Shown: piece after piece, positions 1 through 9,367 of the stretch
How positions within the stretch are numbered: position 1 is the first letter of the stretch
Layout: each line of letters begins with the position of its first letter
NCBI RefSeq assembly: GCF_004102745.1
Contig: NZ_RLII01000004.1
Location: 124,001-188,000 of the forward strand
Source of the DNA: Acetivibrio mesophilus
GTDB lineage: Bacteria; Bacillota; Clostridia; Acetivibrionales; Acetivibrionaceae
DNA length: 64,000 bases
Direction of reading: 5' to 3'
The notes under the pieces: model-generated
Told to the model about the DNA's origin: nothing
Database searches by the model: none
The model's input: the letters and a program-made list of their open reading frames with translations, nothing else
Made by a program: the position numbers and the translations under genes

Positions 1-3000
1 ATAAGAGCATAAGGTTCTGAAGCTTCTTTCCGGGAGGTTGCACCTCTATCTCAATACCGCTTTCAAGTACATTCTCCTTGTCTAAAAGAATTAGCTCCGC
101 CCTTCCGCCATCAAACAACTCCTTAAATACCATATTAAAATTATCATTTATCAGTTTGAACTGCTCCATAAACTGTCTCTTCATTATGGAAACCATTTCA
201 TTTATTACTTTGTGAAGCTTTTCCTCTGCTTGCTCCATATCGTTTTTCTGTACCGACATGAATTCAAAACGCTCTTTAGTTTTTATATACTCTTCAATAG
301 CAGCCACATTAACAGGGCCGAGCTCTTTTATCTCATTTCTTAATTCGCTAATTTTCTTCTGTGCCTGTGTTATGCTTCCAATATCCTTTTTGAGCTCCAA
401 TGCATTGGTATAGGTCAGCTCATACTCGTCCCACATCCTGTTTTGAATAGACTCCATTTCGGACTCCAGCCTAGCCTTCTTAACCTCAATTCTGCCGTAT
501 TCCTCCTGAAGCAAGAGTATATTCTTGTTTATTTCGGTTATCTGGTCTATAATACCCGCCGACTCTTCCTCCCGAACCTTTTTCTCTTCCGTAATCCTGT
601 CTATTTCAAAAGTCTTCCCGGATTTCTCCTCTTCATACTTCTTAATCAGCTTACCCAATCCCTCATTTTTTTCTTCAAGGGATTTTATTTCCTGTTCATT
701 TCTGGCCTTCTCGGCTTTCTTTTTTTCTATTCCCTTTACAAGAGCGTTTTTCTCATTTACGAGCCTTTCCAATGTTTCCTTTACACCTTCTATGCTCTCC
801 GTAATTGAGTTTACCGAAATTTTGTAGTCGGTAATGTCGGTGTGCAGTGCATCTCTTATCGACTGCTCCTCTTTGTTCTTCTCCTGATACCGGGATACTA
901 TATCTTTTTTCTGAGCAATATCGTTCTCTATTTTGATCAGCTCATCTTCGTATTTTGAGAGCTCTTGATAAGTATCGGTTTCCTGCCTTATGAGCTGCTC
1001 TTTCTCTTGCTTGAGCATATCAATTCTTGCAAGACTTCTCTTGATATTTTCCTCAACCTGTGACAAATGGCTCTCATCTCTAATTTTTATCAGTTCATTG
1101 TCCTTAAGACTACTTTCTTCTAGAGATATTTTCTCTATAACATCCGTCAGCTCTCTACTTAGGTTCTCAACGCTTTTTTCAATCGTCTCATCGTCTGCTT
1201 TAAATTTTGCTATGCTTTCTTCCAGCTCTGAGACCTCCCGGTTTCGACTTAAGATCCCGGACTCTCTTTTCTCTTTGCTTCCTCCGGACATAGAACCGGT
1301 GGTACTTAATATATCACCGTCTAGGGATACTATTCTAAAGCTGTACCCAAACCTTCTTGCCATCTTTATTCCGGCATCCAGACTCTCTACCACCACCACT
1401 TTACCGAGAAAGCTCAAAATTATTCCCCTGTACTGTTCGTCACATTCAATAAGGTCGGATGCAACACCAATAAAGCCTTCATGGCCTTTTAACTGATTTA
1501 CAATACTATTGTCAAGATATTTCCCTTTTACAGCAGATATAGGCAAAAAGGTTGCCCTTCCCAAATTGTTTCTCTTTAAATATTCTATTGCCCTTTTTGC
1601 GTCTTCCTCGCTGGTAGTAACAATATTCTGTAAAGCTCCCCCCAGTGACATCTCAATCGCTGTCTCATACCTTTTATCAACAGTGAACAATTGCGCCAGC
1701 GCACCGTGAATACCCTTACCAAACTCTTTTGACTGCTGGCATGCCTGCAAAATAACCTTTACACTCCGGTTATAGCCTTCAAGGTTTCTCTCCATATCCT
1801 TTAAAAGCTTTTGTCGGGAGGTCATTATCTGTATTTGGGACCTGACATGATTCTGCTTCCTCTTTTCCTCTTCCAGCTTTATGCCAAGATCCTTTCTCTT
1901 TTCATTCAATTCATCAAGGCACTCTTTTATATTTTTAATCAGTTCATTTGCCTTGTAGATACTCTCCGACAGTTCTTCCTTCTTCATGCTCTCCCTGTCT
2001 TTATCAAGAGTTAACTGATATACCTCTCCGTCAATACTCCCTTGCCTTTTTTTGATACCCTCAATGTGGTTTTTTATATTGTTGATCTGTGTCTTCTTGT
2101 CCGACTGTATATCGAGCATTTCCATTATCTCAGTCTTCAAGTTCTCAATATATCTCTCGTTGTCATTCAATGTGGCAATAATGGCCTGAAGCTTTTTATC
2201 ATACTCTTCGAGCTTTGTGGAATACTCATTGTATCTTTCGTTTAGATAAAGGATTTTGTCATTCTTTGCAACCTCTTCTTCCGATATAGCCTTGATTTTC
2301 TCCTCAACCTCAGCTACTTCTCCGTCAAGACGTGCAATATTTGAGAACAGATTGCTGATTTTCTCCTCATTTAGCCTTATTTCCGAATTTGATTTTTCAA
2401 GGCTTCCATCAATAGCATAAAACTCCTGTTTTGCAGTCTCAAGTTTGCCTTCCATATCCTTTAAAATACTTAAATTTTTCTGATTGAGATTTGTAATATC
2501 CTCCAGCTTTTTGTTCTCACTGTCTATATTGTCCTTTATTGAAACATAGTTGTCTTCGAACTCCTTTATCTTCTCCTTGAATTTGGTAATATTTTCTATA
2601 TATACATTTACCTCTAGCTCCTTCAAGGTATCCCTTAAGTTCAGATATTTTTTTGCCACCTCGGATTGCTCTCTTAATGGCTCCAGCTGGTTCTCAAGCT
2701 CTGTAATAATGTCATTTATTCTAAGAAGATTCTGCTTTGTCATTTCCAGCTTTCTCTCCGCCTCGAGCTTTCTGACCTTGTACTTCATAATCCCGGATGC
2801 CTCTTCAAAAATATTCCTTCTCTCTTCGGATTTTGTGCTGAGTATTTCATCAACTCTACCTTGTCCGATTATGGAATAACCGTCCTTACCAACCCCGGTA
2901 TCAAGGAACAGCTCATAAATATCCTTGAGACGGCATTGGGTCTTGTTTATCATATACTCACTTTCTCCAGAGCGGTACACGCGCCTGGTTACGGTAACCT

Positions 3001-3289
3001 CACTAAAATCAATAGGAAGCATGGCATCAGAGTTGTCAAAGGTAAGGGAAACCTCAGCAAAGCCTAAAGGCTTTCTGTGTTCGGTACCCGCAAATATAAC
3101 ATCCTCCATCTTCCCGCCTCTTAAGGTTTTGGCACTCTGTTCTCCAAGTACCCACCTTATTGCATCGGAAATGTTGCTTTTACCGCTTCCGTTTGGTCCC
3201 ACCACCGCAGTAATGCCGGAATTAAAATCAAGTTGAATCCTGTCTGCAAAGGATTTAAAGCCTTGAATTTCAAGTCTTTTTAGATGCAA
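1..3289 (-). CDS. smc: Chromosome segregation ATPase SMC (3' end cut by window edge)
   Basis: Structural maintenance of chromosomes protein, which with ScpA and ScpB condenses and segregates the nucleoid. About 1096 codons are visible. The N-terminal head has the Walker A motif GPNGSGKSN near residue 32 and the QGRVDEIL Q-loop region near residue 145. Two long heptad-rich coiled-coil arms flank a hinge (about residues 500-680, with GSMSGGS at its end). The C-terminal head carrying the ABC signature and Walker B lies beyond position 1, so roughly 90-100 residues are missing compared with the usual ~1190. There is no ATG at the start. I chose TTG at 3287-3289, preceded by GAGGTG at good spacing, which gives the typical beginning MHLKRLEIQGFKSFADR. 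It lies downstream of rnc, as is common in Firmicutes, but behind its own likely promoter. Confidence 0.97.
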   Translation of the reverse strand, partial: MHLKRLEIQGFKSFADRIQLDFNSGITAVVGPNGSGKSNISDAIRWVLGEQSAKTLRGGKMEDVIFAGTEHRKPLGFAEVSLTFDNSDAMLPIDFSEVTVTRRVYRSGESEYMINKTQCRLKDIYELFLDTGVGKDGYSIIGQGRVDEILSTKSEERRNIFEEASGIMKYKVRKLEAERKLEMTKQNLLRINDIITELENQLEPLREQSEVAKKYLNLRDTLKELEVNVYIENITKFKEKIKEFEDNYVSIKDNIDSENKKLEDITNLNQKNLSILKDMEGKLETAKQEFYAIDGSLEKSNSEIRLNEEKISNLFSNIARLDGEVAEVEEKIKAISEEEVAKNDKILYLNERYNEYSTKLEEYDKKLQAIIATLNDNERYIENLKTEIMEMLDIQSDKKTQINNIKNHIEGIKKRQGSIDGEVYQLTLDKDRESMKKEELSESIYKANELIKNIKECLDELNEKRKDLGIKLEEEKRKQNHVRSQIQIMTSRQKLLKDMERNLEGYNRSVKVILQACQQSKEFGKGIHGALAQLFTVDKRYETAIEMSLGGALQNIVTTSEEDAKRAIEYLKRNNLGRATFLPISAVKGKYLDNSIVNQLKGHEGFIGVASDLIECDEQYRGIILSFLGKVVVVESLDAGIKMARRFGYSFRIVSLDGDILSTTGSMSGGSKEKRESGILSRNREVSELEESIAKFKADDETIEKSVENLSRELTDVIEKISLEESSLKDNELIKIRDESHLSQVEENIKRSLARIDMLKQEKEQLIRQETDTYQELSKYEDELIKIENDIAQKKDIVSRYQEKNKEEQSIRDALHTDITDYKISVNSITESIEGVKETLERLVNEKNALVKGIEKKKAEKARNEQEIKSLEEKNEGLGKLIKKYEEEKSGKTFEIDRITEEKKVREEESAGIIDQITEINKNILLLQEEYGRIEVKKARLESEMESIQNRMWDEYELTYTNALELKKDIGSITQAQKKISELRNEIKELGPVNVAAIEEYIKTKERFEFMSVQKNDMEQAEEKLHKVINEMVSIMKRQFMEQFKLINDNFNMVFKELFDGGRAELILLDKENVLESGIEIEVQPPGKKLQNLMLL

Positions 3290-3343
3290 ATAAAACACCT
3301 CGGTAATTTTAGAATAAAAACCTCAAATTTTTATACATTAATT

Positions 3344-3371
3344 ATTCTAACATAATTTTTTATATAATCAA
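3344..3371 (-). promoter_or_regulatory. Predicted sigma-A promoter of smc
   Basis: Read on the minus strand, TTGATT (3366-3371) and TAGAAT (3344-3349) are separated by 16 nt, and the leader to the smc TTG is about 50 nt. The placement suggests smc has a promoter of its own besides any read-through from pdxA. The call rests on motif matching only. Confidence 0.4.
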
Positions 3372-3422
3372 CACAGCAATATTATCTCAGATTAATATTT
3401 CCGGCAAGCCAAAACCATTATT

Positions 3423-4433
3423 TTACGAAATATTATTTTTATAGCTTCGGGCATATTTTCCGGCCACAAGTAAAGCCTCTACCATGCTTACGGCGCTGGC
3501 TTTTCCTGTCCCGGCAATATCGAAGGCTGTGCCATGATCAACAGACGTCCTTAAAAAAGGAAGTCCTATAGTAACTGCAATTGTCTTCTCAAAATCCAGG
3601 GTTTTGGCAGCAATATGCCCCTGATCATGGTACAGGGAGAGTACCGAGTTATACCTACCTATATTTGCAAGATAAAACACCGAGTCAGCACCAATTGGAC
3701 CCTCGACACTGTATCCTCGCAAAGCTGCTTCCTTTACGGCCGGCACCACAGAATAAGTCTCTTCGTTGCCGAAAAGTCCATGTTCTCCGCTGTGGGGATT
3801 AAGCCCAGCCACTGCCATTGTTCCCTCATTGATACCCAGGAGCCTTAATGCTGTGGTACATCTTTCAATATAGTCCAGTACTCTTTCCTTTGTAACAAGA
3901 TCGCATGCCTGCCTTAAAGACACATGACGGCTTAGGAAAAATATTCTTAAGTTTTGCACCTCAAACATAGTCAAAGGATCCTTGGTATCGGTAAGTCCTG
4001 CCAGAATTTCCGTATGTCCGATATAATCTACTCCTGCCATTTTCAAGGATTCTTTGTTTATGGGTGTCGTTGCCACAGCATCTATTCTTCCATCCATAGC
4101 AAGCTTAACAGTTCGTTTTATATAATCGAAGGCAGCTCTACCACATTGCTCCTGGACCTGTCCCATTTTGATACCGGACATATCAATATCTCCAGTGTCA
4201 ATTAGATTAATCGTACTGCAATCCGACACCATACCACCAAGATTTTCATCTATAACATTTATTCGACTGTCAAGCTCGCAAATCTCCAATGCCTGCCGAA
4301 CTGCGTCCCTAGCTCCTATAACAACAGGCGTAAGGGAACGGTAAATGTTTTTATCCTTTAGTGCCTTTACCACTATCTCCGGCCCTATACCCGCAATATC
4401 TCCAAGAGGTATTCCTACTGTCGGCTTATCCAC
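3423..4433 (-). CDS. pdxA: PdxA family 4-phosphohydroxy-threonine dehydrogenase
   Basis: NAD-dependent, metal-requiring dehydrogenase of the PdxA family. PdxA proper oxidises 4-phosphohydroxy-L-threonine for pyridoxal phosphate synthesis; the PdxA2 branch acts on D-threonate or D-erythronate 4-phosphate. Visible motifs are GDIAGIGPE at the N-terminus, [30 protein letters not shown] and [12 protein letters not shown]; the His residues of GHTE, YHDQGH and DHGTA are the expected metal ligands. AGGAGG lies 8 nt before a GTG, giving [12 protein letters not shown] and 336 aa, the usual length; the upstream TTG at 4458-4460 would place the SD inside the gene. No DUF1537 kinase or other B6 gene is nearby, so the exact substrate is open. 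Confidence 0.85.
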   Translation of the reverse strand: MDKPTVGIPLGDIAGIGPEIVVKALKDKNIYRSLTPVVIGARDAVRQALEICELDSRINVIDENLGGMVSDCSTINLIDTGDIDMSGIKMGQVQEQCGRAAFDYIKRTVKLAMDGRIDAVATTPINKESLKMAGVDYIGHTEILAGLTDTKDPLTMFEVQNLRIFFLSRHVSLRQACDLVTKERVLDYIERCTTALRLLGINEGTMAVAGLNPHSGEHGLFGNEETYSVVPAVKEAALRGYSVEGPIGADSVFYLANIGRYNSVLSLYHDQGHIAAKTLDFEKTIAVTIGLPFLRTSVDHGTAFDIAGTGKASAVSMVEALLVAGKYARSYKNNIS

Positions 4434-4520
4434 ATGTTTTTCCTCCTGTCCTTTTCCCAATAAGATTTTTTATATATTTATGCCTCAAAACCTATAATTA
4501 GATTTTATCTCAAAAAACCA

Positions 4521-4551
4521 AATTAAAAAAGCTGTCCTATATTAGAACAGC
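4521..4551 (-). terminator. Rho-independent terminator after spoVS
   Basis: On the minus strand a 7-bp stem GCTGTTC/GGACAGC (one G-T pair) with a 7-nt loop is followed immediately by six T. It lies 27 bp after the spoVS stop and separates spoVS from pdxA. Confidence 0.85.
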
Positions 4552-4577
4552 CTCAAAACAATAATTATGTAATAAAA

Positions 4578-4838
4578 TTATCTAGGTTCGACCAAGAACT
4601 TAATCGCAGTCCTTTCCTCCCCATCGATACTAATAGATGAAAAAGCTGGAACTGTAATGATGTCTATACCATTTGGTGCCACAAACCCTCTTGTGATTGC
4701 TATTGCTTTAATAGCTTGATTTACCGCTGCTGCCCCCACTGCTTGAATTTCTGCTGTCGATTTACCTCTAAGAATTGCTGCCAATGCTCCAGCGACCATC
4801 TTCGGCTGCGATTGAGCTGATACCTTTAATACTTCCAT
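4578..4838 (-). CDS. spoVS: Stage V sporulation protein S
   Basis: Small single-domain Alba-like protein of 86 aa. In Bacillus SpoVS is needed for spore coat assembly and progression to stage V; homologues occur widely in clostridia and Thermus. The sequence starts MEVLKVSAQSQPKMVAGALA and keeps the AVGAAAVNQAIKAIAITRG core and the IKFLVEPR end typical of the family. The start is fixed by AGGAGG 8 nt before ATG. It stands alone between the radical SAM gene and pdxA with a strong terminator behind it. The function is by homology. Confidence 0.93.
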   Translation of the reverse strand: MEVLKVSAQSQPKMVAGALAAILRGKSTAEIQAVGAAAVNQAIKAIAITRGFVAPNGIDIITVPAFSSISIDGEERTAIKFLVEPR

Positions 4839-4991
4839 ACACTTTTCCTCCTCGATAAAATATAACTTATATAAATTAAATAAAATAAAACAAACTTGGT
4901 TCTCTCTTTAAATATATGATAACCAACGTTAGATAAATTCTAGCTTAATACTATTTTATAACAATCCAAAGTAACAAACAATATTATAAAA

Positions 4992-6008
4992 TTAATATTT
5001 TATATCATAAAGTTCATGTCCACCATTACATTCTATGACAATTATTTTATCATACTTGTACTTTTTTCTCAAATATTCTACATTTTTTCTCCCCTGACCT
5101 ATGACATTCGATATCTCTTTTTTGCCGGTGCAAATTACCAGACTGCTTTTATTCGACAGATTTTTTTCTATAATTGCTCTTTCAATAGTATCAAGAGCCA
5201 TTCTTGATTCCACCAATTGCCTGAATGCAGGATGAAAGGGCCCAGCTATCACGTCCCCACCCTCGTTTATGCTTTCGGTGGGCTGAAGGCCTATTCTTAT
5301 CACATTTATATTGTTCTTTTCATAAACATAAAGCAGCTCGGCACAAAGTTCAACTGCTTCATCAAGCTCTAAAGGAGTGTACTGGCCTTCAGTATACATT
5401 TTTTCAAGATAGGTATCCCGAACTACCAGTGTGGGATAAATCCTTAAAATATCAGGACTTATATTAACAACTTTTTTTGCAGTTTGAAGAGCCTTCTCTC
5501 TGCTGTCCCCCGGAAGTCCTATCATCGTCTGTATTCCAAGAATAAAGCCCATTTCCTTAATAAGAGCTGAGGCATTGTAAACATCTTCAACACTATGCCC
5601 CCTGCAACTTTTTTGAAGAACTTCATTATCAAGGCTTTGTACTCCCAGTTCTATTGTACTAACAGAATATTCCTTTAAATAACCAAGAATATCTTTAGTT
5701 ATATAGTCCGGCCGGGTAGAAAGTCGTATACCTTTAACCCTGCCTTTTTTTATATATCTATTGGCCGTCTCCAGATATCTATATTGTTCTTCTCTATCTA
5801 TACCTGTAAAGCTTCCTCCATAAAAGCCTATCTCGATGTATGCATCTTCGCAGGCAGACCGGATATGGGACTCAATAATCGATATCATCTTGTCTTCGGT
5901 CATATCATCTTTTTGACCGCTTATATTTTTCTGATTGCAAAATATGCAGTCAAAGGGACATCCTTTATGGGGAACAAAAATAGGTATAACAATATGCTTA
6001 GAAGCCAT
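4992..6008 (-). CDS. Elp3-like radical SAM protein (function unknown)
   Basis: Radical S-adenosylmethionine enzyme of 338 aa. The [4Fe-4S] cluster motif CPFDCIFC (CX3CX2C, residues 17-24) is followed by GFYGGSFTG, IRLSTRPDYI, a TIELGVQS strand and GLPGD, in the order seen in Elp3/HemN-like TIM barrels. The C-terminal ~100 residues carry no acetyltransferase (GNAT) domain, so it is not a full Elp3. Genes of this kind sit beside rnc/smc in many clostridia. The start is ATG behind AGAGGGAAAATA. It lies 47 bp after rnc on the same strand and is probably co-transcribed. The substrate is unknown; a tRNA or other RNA would be a guess from the Elp3 relationship. Confidence 0.88.
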   Translation of the reverse strand: MASKHIVIPIFVPHKGCPFDCIFCNQKNISGQKDDMTEDKMISIIESHIRSACEDAYIEIGFYGGSFTGIDREEQYRYLETANRYIKKGRVKGIRLSTRPDYITKDILGYLKEYSVSTIELGVQSLDNEVLQKSCRGHSVEDVYNASALIKEMGFILGIQTMIGLPGDSREKALQTAKKVVNISPDILRIYPTLVVRDTYLEKMYTEGQYTPLELDEAVELCAELLYVYEKNNINVIRIGLQPTESINEGGDVIAGPFHPAFRQLVESRMALDTIERAIIEKNLSNKSSLVICTGKKEISNVIGQGRKNVEYLRKKYKYDKIIVIECNGGHELYDIKY

Positions 6009-6055
6009 TATTTTCCCTCTTAAATCATTTTTTATTAATTTTAAATCCGAATCTT

Positions 6056-6766
6056 TTATGCATTAATATTCTTTAAAGAAGACTTTGCAGCCATTTGCTC
6101 TGCTTCCTTCTTTGTTCGGCCTTCTCCTACTCCTACTACCTTTTCATCTACCTTTACCTGTGCAACAAACACTTTACTATGGTCAGGCCCTTTTTCTTCA
6201 ATTATCTCATATGCGATCTTATGGTCATTGGTTTTCTGAATAATTTCCTGAAGCTGGGTCTTATAATCCATAAAAATTGTCCCTTGAATAGATTCATTTA
6301 TTGATTTGCCCAGTTGTTTTAGTATAAAGGCTCTTGCACTCTCCAAGCCACCGTCTATGTATATAGCTCCTATTAGAGCCTCAACGGCATCGGAAAGTAT
6401 GGAGACCCTTGTCCTTCCACCGGTGTTTTCCTCACCCTTTCCAAGAAGGAGGTATTTCCCAATGCTTATGTTTTGTGCACACTCTGCCAAAGTACGTTCA
6501 CATACCACATTGGCTCTGAACTTTGTCATTTCTCCTTCTGCCAAGTATGAACAGTTTGTAAAAATGTACTCACTGACAACCATGTTTAAAACCGTATCAC
6601 CCAAAAATTCAAGCCTTTCATTGCTTGATATCTTTTCATCCTTGCATTCGTTGGCATAGGAACTGTGAGTCAAGGCCAATACAAGCTTCATCTTGTCCTC
6701 AAAGCAATAATCAATTACTCCTTCCAGTTCATTTATCTTGCCCATAAAACTGTCTAAATTAAACAT
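6056..6766 (-). CDS. rnc: Ribonuclease III
   Basis: Double-strand-specific endoribonuclease for rRNA and mRNA processing. The endonuclease domain (about residues 5-150) has the signature NERLEFLGD and the second acidic cluster around DAVEALIGA. The double-stranded RNA binding domain (about 160-235) ends in GEGRTKKEAEQMAAKSSL. Length 236 aa is standard. Two ATGs lie 12 nt apart; the inner one (6764-6766) has GGGAGG just ahead of it, whereas that SD would lie inside the gene for the outer one. A strong hairpin lies in the leader (see 6841-6866). Confidence 0.95.
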   Translation of the reverse strand: MFNLDSFMGKINELEGVIDYCFEDKMKLVLALTHSSYANECKDEKISSNERLEFLGDTVLNMVVSEYIFTNCSYLAEGEMTKFRANVVCERTLAECAQNISIGKYLLLGKGEENTGGRTRVSILSDAVEALIGAIYIDGGLESARAFILKQLGKSINESIQGTIFMDYKTQLQEIIQKTNDHKIAYEIIEEKGPDHSKVFVAQVKVDEKVVGVGEGRTKKEAEQMAAKSSLKNINA

Positions 6767-6840
6767 CGTTCCTCCCATCCTTCAAAGGCAATAATATACA
6801 TTTCTCGATGAAAAAATATATTATAATACTTTACAACTTT

Positions 6841-6866
6841 AGGGGAACGGAATAAACCGTTCCCCC
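6841..6866. other. Stable hairpin between fabF and rnc
   Basis: GGGGAACGG and CCGTTCCCC form a perfect 9-bp stem with a 6-nt loop. Neither strand has a T-run directly after it, so it is not a classical terminator. On the minus strand it lies 30 bp after the fabF stop and 74 nt upstream of the rnc start. It could be a weak terminator, an mRNA-stabilising structure or a processing site. Confidence 0.6.
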
Positions 6867-6896
6867 AAATAGGTCTTTGTAATCAAATTGAATTTA

Positions 6897-8132
6897 TTAA
6901 CAGTATTTCTTTAGCGCGATAGTTGCATTGTGACCGCCGAATCCCAGAGAGTTTGACAATGCATAGGTTATTTCGGCACTTCTTCCTTGGTTTGGTACGT
7001 AGTCAAGGTCACATTCCGGATCTGGTGTCCTGTAATTGATTGTTGGAGGCAAGAAACTATCCCTCAATGCAAGGATGGTAATAATAGCCTCAACTGCACC
7101 AGCCGCACCAAGAAGATGCCCTGTCATTGACTTGGTAGAACTAACAGCGAGCTTCTTTGCATGGTCTCCAAATACAGTCTTTATAGACACAGTTTCAAAC
7201 TTGTCATTGTATTCGGTAGATGTACCGTGTGCATTAATATAACCTATATCTTCAGGATTTAATCCGGCATCATTTATAGCCAATCTCATGCATCTTGCTC
7301 CACCTTCGCCCTCAGGAGCCGGAGCTGTAATATGATATGCATCATTTGTAGATCCATATCCTACAATCTCAGCAAGGATATTTGCTCCTCTCTTTATTGC
7401 ATGATCCAGCTCTTCTATTACGAGGATACCAGCGCCTTCTCCCATAACAAATCCATTCCTTTCGGCATCAAACGGCCTGCAGGCAAGAGCCGGGTCCTCT
7501 GTTGTGGACATAGCTTTCATTGAACAGAAACCGGCAAAGGATAAAGGCGTTATGGAAGCCTCCGCTCCTCCGGTAATCATGATATCAGCATCTCCCCGCT
7601 GAATAACTTTGAAGGCATCGCCAATGGCATTTGTTGATGTTGCACACGCAGTTACAACACACTCGTTAAAGCCTTTTGCTCCAAACTGTATGGCAATCTG
7701 CCCAGCTGCCATATTTGAAATCATCATAGGAATAAAGAACGGGCTTACTCTGCCAGGACCCTTCTCCATAAAGACCCTTAACTGTTCTTCAAATGTGCTT
7801 ATCCCGCCTATTCCCGAACCTACAACTACTCCGAACCTATCTTTGTCTATCTTTTCAAGGTCAAGACCTGACATTTCTACAGCCATTTTAGAAGCAGCCA
7901 TTGCATACTGGCAATAAGTGTCCATCCTTTTTGCTTCTTTTCTATCAATAAACTTGGTAGCGTCAAAATCCTTTATTTCAGCTGCAACCTTTGTAGTCAT
8001 ATTTGATACATCGAACTTGGTTACTGAGGATATTCCACATTTACCTTCTTTTATCGCGTTCCAGAACTCATTAATATCCGTTCCCAATGCAGATATAACT
8101 CCCAGACCTGTAACAACTACTCTTTTCTTCAT
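6897..8132 (-). CDS. fabF: Beta-ketoacyl-ACP synthase II
   Basis: Condensing enzyme that elongates acyl-ACP with malonyl-ACP in type II fatty acid synthesis. The catalytic Cys is in [10 protein letters not shown], and the two His residues in [11 protein letters not shown] and [12 protein letters not shown], giving the Cys-His-His triad of KAS I/II enzymes. Length is 411 aa from the ATG that follows AGGAGG by 7 nt; an upstream in-frame ATG at 8165 lacks an SD and adds unconserved residues. It is the last fab gene, separated from acpP by a strong terminator, so it may be expressed less than the upstream genes. Confidence 0.97.
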   Translation of the reverse strand: MKKRVVVTGLGVISALGTDINEFWNAIKEGKCGISSVTKFDVSNMTTKVAAEIKDFDATKFIDRKEAKRMDTYCQYAMAASKMAVEMSGLDLEKIDKDRFGVVVGSGIGGISTFEEQLRVFMEKGPGRVSPFFIPMMISNMAAGQIAIQFGAKGFNECVVTACATSTNAIGDAFKVIQRGDADIMITGGAEASITPLSFAGFCSMKAMSTTEDPALACRPFDAERNGFVMGEGAGILVIEELDHAIKRGANILAEIVGYGSTNDAYHITAPAPEGEGGARCMRLAINDAGLNPEDIGYINAHGTSTEYNDKFETVSIKTVFGDHAKKLAVSSTKSMTGHLLGAAGAVEAIITILALRDSFLPPTINYRTPDPECDLDYVPNQGRSAEITYALSNSLGFGGHNATIALKKYC

Positions 8133-8240
8133 TGTTAAACCTCCTGTATTAATACTTGCATTCATATATACAAAGTTAACTATTTATATGATAATTAACA
8201 GTTATTTTTTCTCAATTCTCAATAACTATCGGTTTATCAT

Positions 8241-8269
8241 AAAAAAGTCCCTTTTGCAGGGACTTTTTT
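8241..8269 (-). terminator. Intrinsic terminator inside the fab cluster, after acpP
   Basis: Symmetrical hairpin: AAAAAAGTCCC, a 7-nt loop, GGGACTTTTTT, an 11-bp stem with T-runs on both strands. It overlaps the acpP stop codon and lies 108 bp upstream of fabF. It should cut much of the acpP transcript before fabF and would also act on plus-strand transcripts. Confidence 0.9.
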
Positions 8270-8498
8270 ATGAATTATTCTTAATGTACTCAACAACATC
8301 GCCTACTGTTGAAATCTTTTCAGCCTCGCTATCAGGGATTTCGAGGTCAAACTCCTCTTCAAGAGCCATTATCAATTCAACAATATCAAGTGAGTCCGCA
8401 CCTAGATCGTCTATAAAAGATGATTCCATTGCTATCTCATCTTCTTCAACACCTAACTGCTCTGCAATAATCTTCTTTACCTTTTCGAACACTATCAT
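8268..8498 (-). CDS. acpP: Acyl carrier protein
   Basis: Small acidic four-helix carrier protein; the Ser of DSL in [14 protein letters not shown] receives the 4'-phosphopantetheine arm that carries growing acyl chains. It has 76 aa from the ATG, but GGAGG is only 3 nt before that ATG. The GTG two codons later (8490-8492, giving [12 protein letters not shown]) has 9-nt spacing and may be the real start. It lies between fabG and fabF in the conserved fab order. Confidence 0.97.
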   Translation of the reverse strand: MIVFEKVKKIIAEQLGVEEDEIAMESSFIDDLGADSLDIVELIMALEEEFDLEIPDSEAEKISTVGDVVEYIKNNS

Positions 8499-8582
8499 TC
8501 ACCTCCTTCCACAGGGGGTTTTGGTTGATTCTTAATGTAAACTCTATTGATTTTGACCAAATAGTGCTACAATAAGATATTA

Positions 8583-9326
8583 TTACATTACCAGTCCGCC
8601 GTCAATATTTATTACCTGACCTGTTATATAATTTGAATCATCAGATGCAAGAAAACCAATAACATTTGCCACTTCTTCAGGCGTCCCAAACCTTTTTAGC
8701 GGTATGTTATTCAAATAATTTTCCTTCACTTTGTCAGGTAAAACATCGGTCATGGAGGTTATGATTATACCCGGCGCCACAGCATTACAGCAAATCCCCT
8801 TTGAAGCAAATTCCTTTGCAGTTGACTTTGTAAGACCTATCAAACCTGCTTTAGATGCGGAATAATTAGCCTGGCCCGCGTTACCCATAACACCTGCAAC
8901 AGAGGTAATATTTATAATTTTACCACTTTTTTGCTTTAACATGATTTTTGAAACAGCTTTTGTACAAAGAAAGGCACCTTTTAAATTAATATCTAAAACA
9001 TCGTCCCAATCCTTTTCAGACATTTTCAGCATAAGCATATCTCTGGTTATACCCGCGTTATTTACAAGTATATCAACTCTTCCGAAAGTATCCACTGCTG
9101 TTTTAACCATATTCTCAACATCTTCAGGGTTACTTACATCCCCTTTTGTAATAACAACATTTATTCCGGCAGCTTTAAATTCCTCCGCAGTCGCATCAAC
9201 GCTGTCTGAAGCGGGTGTACCGTTAAGAACAATATTTGCCCCCATATTACCCAGTTTTAATGCAATAGCTTTCCCAATACCTCTGCCTGCACCGGTTATA
9301 ATTGCAGTTTTCCCCTTCAATTGCAT
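8583..9326 (-). CDS. fabG: 3-oxoacyl-ACP reductase
   Basis: NADPH-dependent short-chain dehydrogenase that reduces 3-oxoacyl-ACP to 3-hydroxyacyl-ACP. The cofactor motif TGAGRGIGKA is at residues ~12-21, NNAG follows in the middle, and the catalytic residues are Ser in INITSVAG plus Tyr and Lys in YSASKAG. The end IDGGLVM is typical. Start ATG at 9324-9326 gives the standard 247 aa with GAGG 8 nt upstream; an in-frame GTG nine bases earlier is part of the SD region. Confidence 0.96.
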   Translation of the reverse strand: MQLKGKTAIITGAGRGIGKAIALKLGNMGANIVLNGTPASDSVDATAEEFKAAGINVVITKGDVSNPEDVENMVKTAVDTFGRVDILVNNAGITRDMLMLKMSEKDWDDVLDINLKGAFLCTKAVSKIMLKQKSGKIINITSVAGVMGNAGQANYSASKAGLIGLTKSTAKEFASKGICCNAVAPGIIITSMTDVLPDKVKENYLNNIPLKRFGTPEEVANVIGFLASDDSNYITGQVINIDGGLVM

Positions 9327-9367
9327 ACTATTCACCTCTCATTGCCGTTATAAGCACCTTTATTCTA

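Noticed and set aside
443-3236. Several plus-strand frames of 60-170 aa
   Set aside because: All are antisense shadows of smc; their leucine/serine/phenylalanine-rich composition is what the opposite strand of coiled-coil codons gives.
4883-4940. Inverted repeat TTGGTT/AACCAA upstream of spoVS
   Set aside because: Only 6 bp with a ~20-nt loop; too short to separate from chance.
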